DNA of 5,053 nt from Thioalkalivibrio sp. (GTDB lineage: Bacteria > Pseudomonadota > Gammaproteobacteria > Ectothiorhodospirales > Ectothiorhodospiraceae), in contig PWRV01000023.1 of the NCBI GenBank assembly GCA_003563455.1, positions 1 through 5,053 on the forward strand, read 5' to 3'. Below are positions 1 to 5,053 of the stretch, piece after piece (positions within the stretch are counted from its first letter, which is position 1; every line of letters starts with the position of its first letter). The notes under the pieces were generated by a model, which was given only the letters and a program-made list of their open reading frames with translations, was not told where the DNA came from and did not search any database. The position numbers and the translations under genes were made by a program.

Positions 1-89
1 AGGTCCAGGTTCTCCTCTCCCGGAATCCCGAAGACGTACTCGACACCCTCGGACTCCAGGGCCTTCACGAACAGATCCGATGCCTTCAT
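1..89 (-). CDS. Thiamine-diphosphate enzyme, acetolactate synthase-like (N-terminal fragment, continues past the left edge)
   Basis: Only the first 29 codons are inside the window. The peptide starts MKASDLFVKALESEGVEYVF and continues GIPGEENLD. This is the usual opening of the N-terminal pyrimidine-binding domain of ThDP enzymes of the acetolactate synthase/pyruvate oxidase group, with the 'EGVEYVFGIPG' strand-turn. The GEEN version of the turn recalls acetolactate-synthase-large-subunit-like proteins rather than classical IlvB/IlvI, which usually read PGG; this subfamily call is from memory. The ATG (89-87) overlaps the TGA of the upstream glutamate-synthase-domain gene (88-86) as ATGA, so translational coupling is likely. 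A GAGGGG Shine-Dalgarno-like run lies at 106-101, 11 nt upstream and inside the upstream gene. Catalytic residues and the cofactor-binding domain lie outside the window, so the true reaction (acetolactate synthase, oxidase or other carboligase) cannot be fixed. Confidence 0.8.
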   Translation of the reverse strand, partial: MKASDLFVKALESEGVEYVFGIPGEENLD

Positions 90-1759
90 AAGCGGTTTAT
101 CCCCTCGTATTCGCGTGTGGTGCACGGGCGGTGTGGATCCCCGCAGGGATCGTCTGTCCTGGTGAGGCAGTAGCGCGGCATGAAACGTTCGGGATCGGCC
201 TCCTCCAGATGCATCGCGAATGCCGATGGCGCGGTTCCCGGATCCTGCAGCGCGTCGGGCGTCACGTACGGAAAGATCTGGTCGTAGCGCCTCACCTGGA
301 ACTGATCGATGCGCCGGAAGATGTGGGTCCGGTTCAATTCCGAGGTGTGGAACAGACCCGCGGAGGCGATCAGCTCGGCGGTGGCGTGCACTGTCTTCCC
401 GTGGAACTGGGCAACGCGCTGCGCCTTCTCGGTCACGACGAGGCCCCGGTAGAGCCTTGGATCCTGCGTCGCGACACCGGAGGGGCAGTGGTTGGTGTTG
501 CAGATCAGCGAGTGGACGCAGCCCAGCGCCAGCATCATGCCGCGGGCGCTGTTGCAGAGATCGGCCCCGAGCGCGAGGTTCTTCACCAGGTGGAATCCGG
601 TGAGCACCTTGCCGGAGGCGATCACGCGGATCGAGCCGCGCACACCGAAACCGGTCAGACAGTCGTCTACAAAGGCCACCGCCTCGCGCAACGGCATGCC
701 CACCGAGTTCGCGTATTCCAGCGGCGCCGCGCCGGTACCGCCCTCTCCGCCGTCGACGGTGATGAAGTCCGGCAGGATGTCAGTGGCCACCATCGCCTTG
801 CAGATCGCGACGAATTCGCTCTCGCGCCCGATCGTCAACTTGAATCCGACGGGCTTTCCGCCGGACAGTTCGCGCAGACGCGCCACGAACTCCAGCAGGC
901 CGATCGGCGAATCGAAGGCACTGTGCACCGGCGGTGAGTCCACGATGGTGCCGGGTTCCACGCCGCGTATCGCGGCGATCTCCGCGGTGTTCTTTTCGGC
1001 CGGAAGGATGCCGCCGTGTCCGGGCTTCGCGCCCTGCGAGAGCTTGATCTCGATCATGCGCACTGTCGGAAGGGCCGCCTTCTCCGCGAAGGCCTCCGGG
1101 GCGAACCGGCCGCGCGCGTCCCGACAACCGAAGTAACCGGTGCCGATCTGCCAGACGAGATCGCCCCCGTGCTCGAGGTGATGGGGTGCAAGACCACCCT
1201 CCCCGGTGTTGTGGGCAAACCCGCCGATCGCTGCGCCCCGGTTCAGCGCGAGGACCGCGTTGCGGCTCAGCGCGCCAAAGCTCATTGCCGAAATGTTCAG
1301 GATGCTGGCGCGATACGGCTGGGTGCATTGCGGCCCCCCGACGTCGACTCGCAGGTCCAGCACGTCCGAGGCGCGGATCGCCGCCACCGAGTGCCCGATC
1401 CATTCGTAGCCATCGCGATAGACGTTCACCCGGGTGCCGAACGGCACGGTCTCCAACTCGCCCTTCGCTCGCTGGTACACGATGCTCCGGAACATTCGGT
1501 TGATCGGCGCACCATCGGTGTCCGACTCCACGAAGTACTGGCGCATGAACGGCCGCACCGCTTCCATCATCCAGCGGCCGCGGCCAAGCAGCGGGAAGTT
1601 GCGCCGGATCGAATGCCGCGGCTGCAGGAGATCGTAGAACCCCAGAACCAGCAGCGGCACGATCACCACGCCGGCCCAGAGCACCGGCGGCCATAACCAC
1701 CACCCCACTGCCAGCAGCAGCAGGATGACGCCCGCAGAAACCAGGAATCCGACGTACAT
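86..1759 (-). CDS. Membrane-anchored FMN-binding glutamate synthase-domain protein
   Basis: 557 aa. Residues 1-22 and 25-43 form two hydrophobic segments, probably a membrane hairpin. The rest is a GltB-type FMN/TIM-barrel domain (Glu_synthase family), roughly residues 140-480. Hallmarks visible are SAMSFGALS (157-165), the HNTGEGG loop (183-189), KLSQGAKPGHGG (239-250), VDGGEGGTGAAP (335-346), IASGKV (380-385), and C414-x5-C420-x4-C425 followed by PSGVATQDP. That cysteine spacing matches the 3Fe-4S ligands of glutamate synthase. The glutaminase domain and the GltB C-terminal beta-helix are absent, so this is the short stand-alone family of about 500-560 aa. It could transfer ammonia to 2-oxoglutarate, but many such proteins are uncharacterised and the electron donor is unknown. 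I chose the ATG at 1759, preceded by GGAGGG with a 5-nt spacer. The frame stays open upstream to a GTG at 1870, but those 37 extra residues are Arg-rich, unlike the family, and would precede the membrane segment. The gene is translationally linked to the downstream ThDP-enzyme gene. Confidence 0.93.
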   Translation of the reverse strand: MYVGFLVSAGVILLLLAVGWWLWPPVLWAGVVIVPLLVLGFYDLLQPRHSIRRNFPLLGRGRWMMEAVRPFMRQYFVESDTDGAPINRMFRSIVYQRAKGELETVPFGTRVNVYRDGYEWIGHSVAAIRASDVLDLRVDVGGPQCTQPYRASILNISAMSFGALSRNAVLALNRGAAIGGFAHNTGEGGLAPHHLEHGGDLVWQIGTGYFGCRDARGRFAPEAFAEKAALPTVRMIEIKLSQGAKPGHGGILPAEKNTAEIAAIRGVEPGTIVDSPPVHSAFDSPIGLLEFVARLRELSGGKPVGFKLTIGRESEFVAICKAMVATDILPDFITVDGGEGGTGAAPLEYANSVGMPLREAVAFVDDCLTGFGVRGSIRVIASGKVLTGFHLVKNLALGADLCNSARGMMLALGCVHSLICNTNHCPSGVATQDPRLYRGLVVTEKAQRVAQFHGKTVHATAELIASAGLFHTSELNRTHIFRRIDQFQVRRYDQIFPYVTPDALQDPGTAPSAFAMHLEEADPERFMPRYCLTRTDDPCGDPHRPCTTREYEGINRL

Positions 1760-1764
1760 CCCAT

Positions 1765-1770
1765 CCCTCC
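1765..1770 (-). promoter_or_regulatory. Ribosome binding site deciding the start of the glutamate synthase-domain gene
   Basis: On the minus strand this reads GGAGGG, 5 nt before the ATG at 1759. It is the strongest Shine-Dalgarno match upstream of the membrane segment and supports that start over the in-frame GTG at 1870. Confidence 0.7.
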
Positions 1771-2113
1771 GCCTCGATCGTTCAGGGCCGCGCCGGCGCT
1801 GGCCGCAAAGCTCGGCCTGCCGGATGCCGTGTACAGCAGCTGAGGCTAGCCCCTGCGTGGGCGTCTGCACATACGGGTTACCACGAGGGCGGGCAGTTTC
1901 CGCGAGCGCCGGAACAAGATCCCGATGTTTCGCGCTATGCCCCGCCCGGGCTCCCGTACATAGGGATCTTCCGGCCTCCGGGCGGATTCAGCGGCAAGTG
2001 CGGATCTCACCGGCCGCGCGCAGGCGCGGCAGGCGAACCGCACGATTTGTGGATAACCCCTAAGCAATCACACGTAGGGTCTAACGGCCCTGCCGATGGT
2101 TAACTTCGAGTCA

Positions 2114-2139
2114 GTCCAACGCGGGATGCCCCGCTGGAC
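2114..2139 (+). promoter_or_regulatory. Hairpin in the bufA leader region
   Basis: GTCCA (2114-2118) pairs with TGGAC (2135-2139), and GCGGG (2121-2125) pairs with CCCGC (2130-2134) around an ATGC loop, leaving a two-base AC bulge on the 5' side. This gives 10 base pairs in total, ending 58 nt before the bufA ATG. It is followed after 8 nt by a second inverted repeat. It could be an RNA hairpin in the 5' untranslated region or part of a protein-binding site. It has no U-tract, so it is not a canonical terminator. The role is inferred; only the pairing is seen. Confidence 0.4.
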
Positions 2140-2147
2140 GGGACCCG

Positions 2148-2165
2148 GGCGCAACCGTTTGCGCC
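2148..2165 (+). promoter_or_regulatory. Perfect 7-bp inverted repeat upstream of bufA (candidate operator or leader hairpin)
   Basis: GGCGCAA (2148-2154) and TTGCGCC (2159-2165) are exact reverse complements separated by CCGT. The repeat ends 21 nt before the bufA ribosome site (GGAG, 2187-2190). As DNA it could bind a dimeric repressor or activator; as RNA it would form a stable 4-nt-loop hairpin close to, but not covering, the ribosome site. I do not recognise it as the site of a named regulator. Confidence 0.45.
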
Positions 2166-2186
2166 AACGCTCACAACCCAAGCACT

Positions 2187-2190
2187 GGAG
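2187..2190 (+). promoter_or_regulatory. Ribosome binding site deciding the bufA start
   Basis: GGAG lies 7 nt before the ATG at 2198 but only 1 nt before an in-frame ATG at 2192 (the two are arranged ATGACCATG). The spacing therefore favours 2198. Confidence 0.65.
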
Positions 2191-2197
2191 AATGACC

Positions 2198-2506
2198 ATG
2201 TCCGATACCAAGACCACCGCCCTCTCCGCAGCCGGGATCGCCGGCGCCGTTGCCCTGGCCATGGCTGGCGCGACCTTTGCCCCGACCGCCTCCGCCAGCA
2301 TGGAGCGCTGCTACGGCATCGCTCTCGCCGGCGAGAACGACTGCGCGGCCGGCGCAGGCACAAGCTGCCAGGGCTCGTCCACGATCGACTACCAGGGCAA
2401 CGCCTGGACGCTGGTTCCGGAGGGCACCTGCGAATCGATCGAACTGCCGGGCGACCGCACGGGCAGCCTGACCGAGCTCGATCGTGACCTCCCGGGCGGC
2501 TCCTGA
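2198..2506 (+). CDS. bufA: Bufferin-type RiPP precursor, DUF2282 family
   Basis: 102 aa. Residues 1-33 look like a Sec signal peptide: a short N-region with one Lys, an Ala/Gly-rich hydrophobic stretch (about 11-28) and an A-S-A motif at 31-33, predicting cleavage after A33. The mature part begins SMERCYGIALAGENDCAAG and holds exactly four cysteines: C38-x10-C49-x7-C57-x20-C78. The blocks CYGIALAGENDCA, SCQG.ST.DYQGNAW and LVPEGTC are typical of DUF2282 (BufA1/GigA) proteins. Family knowledge: bufferins are exported peptides whose cysteines are partly converted by the MNIO enzyme to thiooxazole-type groups, and which bind copper. I expect the inner pair C49/C57 to be modified and C38/C78 to form a disulfide, as I recall for the Caulobacter protein. 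The C-terminus after C78 is 24 residues, mostly acidic (LTELDRDLPGG). It is the first gene of the operon and is followed 7 nt later by the chosen bufB start. The N-terminus is preceded by GGAG (2187-2190). Confidence 0.92.
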   Translation: MSDTKTTALSAAGIAGAVALAMAGATFAPTASASMERCYGIALAGENDCAAGAGTSCQGSSTIDYQGNAWTLVPEGTCESIELPGDRTGSLTELDRDLPGGS

Positions 2507-2513
2507 GCCGGAG

Positions 2514-3446
2514 ATGCGCGAGCGCACATCAATGCTCGGGTACACGGGGGCTTGCGCGGCGAACGCCCGCACCCGGCCCGACAGCCCGATCCCGGCATCC
2601 GCCGGGGTCGGGCTCAAGCCCGCGCACTATCAGCACATTCTCGAGCATCGGCCGGCGATCGGCTGGTTCGAGGTCCACCCGGAAAACTATATGGGCGCGG
2701 GCGGTCCGCCGCATCGCTACCTCGAGGCGATCCGCGAGCGCTACCCGCTGTCACTGCACGGCGTCGGGCTCTCGATCGGCGGGGCGCATCCGCTCGATCG
2801 CGAGCATCTCGGACGTCTCGCGGCCCTGGTGCGCCGGTATCAGCCCGCCCTGTTCTCCGAACACCTTGCCTGGTCGACCCATACCCGCGGCTTCATGAAC
2901 GATCTGCTGCCGTTGCCGTACAACGACGAGACCCTGGCTCACGTCGCTGGGCACATCGGCGAGGTCCAGGATGCCCTGGGCCGCCGCATGCTGGTGGAGA
3001 ATCCGGCCACCTACCTGCGTTTCGAGGACAGTTCGATCGCAGAGACCCGGTTCCTCGAGGAACTGGCGACGCGCACGGGCTGCGGCCTGCTGCTCGACGT
3101 CAACAACGTCCATGTATCGGGTACCAACCACGGATTCGACCCCGCTGCCTATCTCGACCGCTTCCCGATGCGCTTTGTCGAGGAGATCCACGTCGCTGGG
3201 CACGTCCGTCGCGAGGATGACCTGGGCAAGCCACTGCTGATCGATTCCCACGACGCCCCGGTCGCCGATCCGGTCTGGGCCCTCCTGGAGCAGGCCCTGC
3301 AAGACACCGGACCGATTCCGGTGCTGGTCGAGTGGGATTCCTCCATTCCCGCCTGGGACGGACTGATGCGGGAGGCGTCGCGCGCACAGCAGATCCTGCA
3401 CGCCCGAACCACCCAGGAGCACCGCCACCATGCCGCGACTGCTTGA
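2514..3446 (+). CDS. bufB: MNIO-family RiPP-modifying enzyme, DUF692 (BufB type)
   Basis: 310 aa from this start. DUF692/MNIO enzymes are TIM barrels holding two or three non-haem irons that oxidise peptide cysteines using O2. Family features (numbering from the ATG at 2514) are GVGLKPAHY (31-39), WFEVHPENYM (51-60), LHGVGLSIGG (81-90) with H82, SEHLAW (115-120) with H117, VENPATYL (161-168) with E162, LLLDVNNVHVS (192-202) with D195, N198 and H200, EIHVAGH (224-230) with H226 and H230, D244/H246, and LVEWD (271-275) with E273. These His/Asp/Glu residues are the expected metal ligands and all are present, so the enzyme should be active. The likely substrate is the BufA encoded just upstream. 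The start is uncertain. ATG 2514 lies 7 nt after the bufA stop, but its GGAG is directly adjacent; ATG 2532 and a GTG at 2484 (overlapping bufA) are alternatives, and all differ only before the conserved core. The C-terminal tail is His-rich (H303, H305, H306), in the stretch overlapping bufC. Confidence 0.93.
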   Translation: MRERTSMLGYTGACAANARTRPDSPIPASAGVGLKPAHYQHILEHRPAIGWFEVHPENYMGAGGPPHRYLEAIRERYPLSLHGVGLSIGGAHPLDREHLGRLAALVRRYQPALFSEHLAWSTHTRGFMNDLLPLPYNDETLAHVAGHIGEVQDALGRRMLVENPATYLRFEDSSIAETRFLEELATRTGCGLLLDVNNVHVSGTNHGFDPAAYLDRFPMRFVEEIHVAGHVRREDDLGKPLLIDSHDAPVADPVWALLEQALQDTGPIPVLVEWDSSIPAWDGLMREASRAQQILHARTTQEHRHHAATA

Positions 3447-4194
3447 TACACAGAATGATTTCGCCGCCGCCGTGCGCGACCCCGAATCGGCGTTGCCACC
3501 GGGCCTGCTGGGCCGCGCGCGGGAGGTTCCGAGTCTCCGCTTCGGCGTCTATCGCAACAATGTCGGGTCCAGCCTCGTCGATGCGGTCGCGGCAAACTAT
3601 CCAACGGTCCAGCGTTTGGTCGGTACGCAATTCTTTCGCGCGATGGTTCAGGTCTACGTGGGCAACGCGTTGCCCGAGACACCGGTCCTGATCCACTACG
3701 GCGCGACCTTCCCCGAATTCGTGGCCGCCTTCGAACCCGCGCAGCGCCTGCCCTACCTTGCGGATGTCGCGCGCATCGACTGGGCATGGCACCAGGCCTA
3801 TCACGCCGCCGAGGCCCAGCCGCTTGCACCGGAGCAGTTCGCGACAATCCCGGCCGACGAGCTGGCCAAACGCCGCATGCTGCTGCATCCCTCGGTCGAC
3901 GCCCTGTCTTCTCCCTGGCCGGCCCTGTCGATCTGGCACACCAACCGCCATGACGAAACGGTAAAGCCGATCGACCTGCGGTCCGGCGGGGAGGACACGC
4001 TGGTCTGCCGGCCGGCCCACGAAGTTGGAGTCTGGCATCTGCCTGCGGGCGGCGCCGACTTCCTGCACGCGCTCGCCGGACAAACAACACTTTCCGAAGC
4101 AACGCGGCACACCGCCGAACGGACACCGGACTTCGACCTGACCCGCACCCTGCAGGCGCTGCTGGCGAGCGGCGCGTTCACCGGAATTCGATAA
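3430..4194 (+). CDS. bufC: DUF2063 partner protein of the MNIO enzyme (BufC type)
   Basis: 254 aa. The N-terminal DUF2063 domain (about 5-100) shows its signature, FGVYRNNVGSSLVDAVAANY (38-57), then PTVQRLVGTQFFRAM (58-72) and the FPEFVAAFEPAQRLPYLADV segment (94-113). RIDWAWHQAYHA (115-126) follows, then a less conserved C-terminal domain (about 135-254). Family knowledge: DUF2063-type proteins pair with DUF692 enzymes and help present the precursor peptide; the C-terminal part is proposed to act like a RiPP recognition element. No signal peptide or membrane segment is visible, so it should work in the cytoplasm with BufB. The ATG overlaps the bufB coding end by 17 nt. AGGAG at 3415-3419, inside bufB with a 10-nt spacer, supports this start and suggests coupled translation. 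The single cysteine, C193, is not part of any motif I recognise. Confidence 0.92.
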   Translation: MPRLLDTQNDFAAAVRDPESALPPGLLGRAREVPSLRFGVYRNNVGSSLVDAVAANYPTVQRLVGTQFFRAMVQVYVGNALPETPVLIHYGATFPEFVAAFEPAQRLPYLADVARIDWAWHQAYHAAEAQPLAPEQFATIPADELAKRRMLLHPSVDALSSPWPALSIWHTNRHDETVKPIDLRSGGEDTLVCRPAHEVGVWHLPAGGADFLHALAGQTTLSEATRHTAERTPDFDLTRTLQALLASGAFTGIR

Positions 4195-4218
4195 CCCCGA
4201 TCCCGAAGGAGAACAGAG

Positions 4219-4728
4219 ATGAACACCGCCGCTGATGAAGCCCCCCGCAGTCCAGGACGGCTCGTGAAGGGAATACAGGGCCTGATCGGCCTGTTTCAGT
4301 TCCTGCCCGCCTCGCTGACATTGCTGGTGCTGCGATTTGCCGCGGCCATTCCCTTCTGGCGTTCCGGTGTGCAGAAGTGGGACGGATTCCTGGAACTGTC
4401 ACCGGGCAGCCGCTGGCTCTTCGAAAACGACTTCCAGCTACACATCCTTGGCGAGACCTACCCGATGCCGATGCCGGTTCTCAGCGCCCACCTCGCCGCG
4501 ATCGGCGAGATCGTGCTGCCGATTCTGCTGATCATCGGGCTTGGAACACGCTTCGCCGCACTCGGACTGCTGGTCATGACCGGCGTCATCCAGCTCACCG
4601 TCCCCGACGCGTGGCCGACTCACCACCTGCCATGGGCCGCAATGCTGCTGGCACTCATGACCTGGGGTCCCGGCAAGGCTTCGCTGGACCACGCGGTCGC
4701 CCGCTGGTATGGCATGCCCGCCCGCTGA
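4219..4728 (+). CDS. DoxX-family integral membrane protein
   Basis: 169 aa with four predicted membrane segments at about 28-47, 87-108, 111-128 and 135-150. The DoxX pattern is visible: LRFAAAIPFWRSGVQKWDGF (38-57) after the first helix, HLAAIGEIVLPILLIIGLGT (91-110) in the second, and the P-D-AWPTHHLPWA loop before the last helix. The loop between helices 1 and 2 (about 48-86) is long and probably extracytoplasmic. It lies 24 nt after bufC, with AAGGAG (4206-4211) 7 nt before the ATG, the best ribosome site in the operon. DoxX genes often end bufferin/gig operons (gigD position). Their role there is not established; redox coupling or export help are possibilities only. It contains no cysteines and few His (H75, H91, H135, H136, H158), so direct metal handling is not obvious. 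Confidence 0.9.
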   Translation: MNTAADEAPRSPGRLVKGIQGLIGLFQFLPASLTLLVLRFAAAIPFWRSGVQKWDGFLELSPGSRWLFENDFQLHILGETYPMPMPVLSAHLAAIGEIVLPILLIIGLGTRFAALGLLVMTGVIQLTVPDAWPTHHLPWAAMLLALMTWGPGKASLDHAVARWYGMPAR

Positions 4729-4776
4729 TTCTTGCGGAAACGCACTGAAGGAGCAGCATCGCCCCACTTGATCAGA

Positions 4777-4845
4777 CCCCCTCCCGCACGCGGGAAAGTC
4801 AGAGAGCCTCCCTCCCCCGCTTGCGGGGGAGGGCCGAGGAGGGGG
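4777..4845. repeat. REP-like palindromic element with cloverleaf fold potential
   Basis: Three nested inverted repeats are seen. Outer arms CCCCCTCC (4777-4784) and GGAGGGGG (4838-4845) are exact complements. Inside is a strong hairpin, 4810-4833, with an 11-bp perfect stem (CCCTCCCCCGC / GCGGGGGAGGG) around TT. A small hairpin, CCCGC-AC-GCGGG (4783-4794), shares two bases with the outer arm. The CCCCCGCTTGCGGGGG core resembles dispersed intergenic palindromes common in high-G+C proteobacteria. It lies between convergent genes and could slow or end transcription from both sides, but no T-tract follows the stem on either strand, so it is not a canonical intrinsic terminator. Copy number in the genome cannot be seen from this window. 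Confidence 0.6.
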
Positions 4846-4892
4846 CGCGGCGCGTCAGGCTCCCCCATCGACACCACCTTCGACGCCTCGGT

Positions 4893-5053
4893 TCAGCGGT
4901 ATTCGGGATCGAGGCGGGTGCGCGAGAGATTATTGGCGTAGGTCGCCAGAGTGAAAGTGGCGATGATCGAGACGACCTCCAGCAATTCGTCGAAAGTGAT
5001 GCCCTTCTCCTCGAACATCGCGACCTCGGCCTGTCCGAGATCGCCGGAATCGG
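4893..5053 (-). CDS. Carboxymuconolactone decarboxylase/AhpD-like protein (C-terminal fragment, continues past the right edge)
   Basis: Only the last 52 codons and the TGA (4895-4893) are in the window. The peptide includes QAEVAMFEEKGITFDELLEV, then VSIIATFTLATYANNLSRTR and LDPEYR. A helical stretch ending in 'TFTLATYANNL..T.LD' is typical of the C-terminus of carboxymuconolactone decarboxylase-family proteins, including AhpD-like peroxidase-related ones. The catalytic region (CxxC in AhpD-type members) lies outside the window, so decarboxylase versus hydroperoxidase cannot be decided. It is convergent with the bufferin operon and separated from doxX by 164 bp holding the palindromic element. 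Confidence 0.6.
   Translation of the reverse strand, partial: DSGDLGQAEVAMFEEKGITFDELLEVVSIIATFTLATYANNLSRTRLDPEYR

Larger units (their letters stand above)
1760..2197. other. Divergent intergenic region, no convincing gene
   Basis: These 438 bp separate two divergent transcription units and must hold both promoters. Open frames exist on both strands because the DNA is G+C rich, but they are Arg/Pro/Ala-rich, lack recognisable domains and have no good ribosome site, so I call none. The bufA-proximal end holds two inverted repeats (2114-2139 and 2148-2165), listed separately. A-T-richer patches at about 2045-2070 and 2096-2106 are the likeliest promoter area for the plus-strand operon. I could not fit a convincing sigma-70 or ECF-type -35/-10 pair with good spacing. 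A short imperfect repeat, TTCCG...CGGAA (1898-1914), is probably chance. Confidence 0.6.

Noticed and set aside
131..1696. Long plus-strand open frames opposite the glutamate-synthase-domain gene.
   Set aside because: They are antisense shadows caused by high G+C codon use. The minus-strand frame carries all the conserved motifs.
1760..1870. A 37-residue upstream extension of the glutamate-synthase-domain protein from a GTG at 1870.
   Set aside because: It is Arg-rich and unlike the family, has no ribosome site, and would precede the membrane segment. The ATG at 1759 has GGAGGG at good spacing.
1846..2067. A 73-residue minus-strand open frame in the divergent intergenic region.
   Set aside because: Arg/Pro/Ala composition typical of noncoding G+C-rich DNA, no recognisable domain, and overlap with the region expected to hold promoters.
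2096..2197. In-frame extension of bufA upstream to 2096.
   Set aside because: It would add charged residues before a clear signal peptide and run through both inverted repeats. The ATG at 2198 has correctly spaced GGAG.
4733..4744. Small TGCG-GAAA-CGCA hairpin just after doxX.
   Set aside because: Only 4 bp, expected by chance, and with no T-tract after it.
4810..4833. Rho-independent terminator for the bufferin operon.
   Set aside because: The stem is strong, but neither strand has a following T-tract. I list it as part of a palindromic repeat instead.
4620..4941. Open frames on both strands across the palindromic element (peptides with SPACGGG and PPPQAGEG stretches).
   Set aside because: These are the usual spurious translations of REP-like G+C-rich palindromes and they overlap real gene ends.
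1..5053. CRISPR array, tRNA, rRNA, insertion sequence or phage attachment site.
   Set aside because: I saw no regularly spaced repeats, no transposase or integrase motifs, and no recognisable structural RNA.

Overview
The window is high-G+C bacterial DNA, about two thirds G+C by eye. Gene density and family content fit a proteobacterium. A gammaproteobacterium of the Chromatiales/Ectothiorhodospiraceae kind is my guess only; no rRNA or other lineage marker is present.

Layout. (1) Positions 1-1759, minus strand: a membrane-anchored, FMN-binding glutamate-synthase-domain protein (86-1759), followed with a 4-nt ATGA overlap by the first 29 codons of a thiamine-diphosphate enzyme resembling acetolactate synthase, which runs off the left edge. 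(2) Positions 1760-2197: a 438-bp divergent intergenic region with no convincing gene. It carries two hairpin/palindrome elements just upstream of the plus-strand operon. (3) Positions 2198-4728, plus strand: a compact four-gene operon encoding a DUF2282 precursor with a signal peptide and four cysteines (bufA type), a DUF692/MNIO enzyme (bufB type), a DUF2063 partner protein (bufC type) and a DoxX-family membrane protein. (4) Positions 4729-4892: an intergenic spacer with a REP-like, cloverleaf-shaped palindromic element. (5) Positions 4893-5053, minus strand: the C-terminal 52 residues of a probable carboxymuconolactone decarboxylase/AhpD-like protein, convergent with the operon and cut by the right edge.

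The main content is the four-gene operon. It matches the bufferin type of ribosomally made, post-translationally modified peptide (RiPP) systems (also called gig, gold-induced genes). In these, an MNIO enzyme with its DUF2063 partner oxidises cysteines of a DUF2282 precursor before export, and the product binds copper or related thiophilic metals in the periplasm. By analogy the four proteins form one pathway: BufA is the substrate, BufB the catalyst, BufC the recruiter, and DoxX a membrane component of unknown role. No sigma factor, anti-sigma factor or metal-sensing regulator is encoded in the window, so control must come from elsewhere or act through the structured leader of bufA. The left-hand glutamate-synthase/acetolactate-synthase-like pair looks metabolic and shows no visible functional link to the operon.
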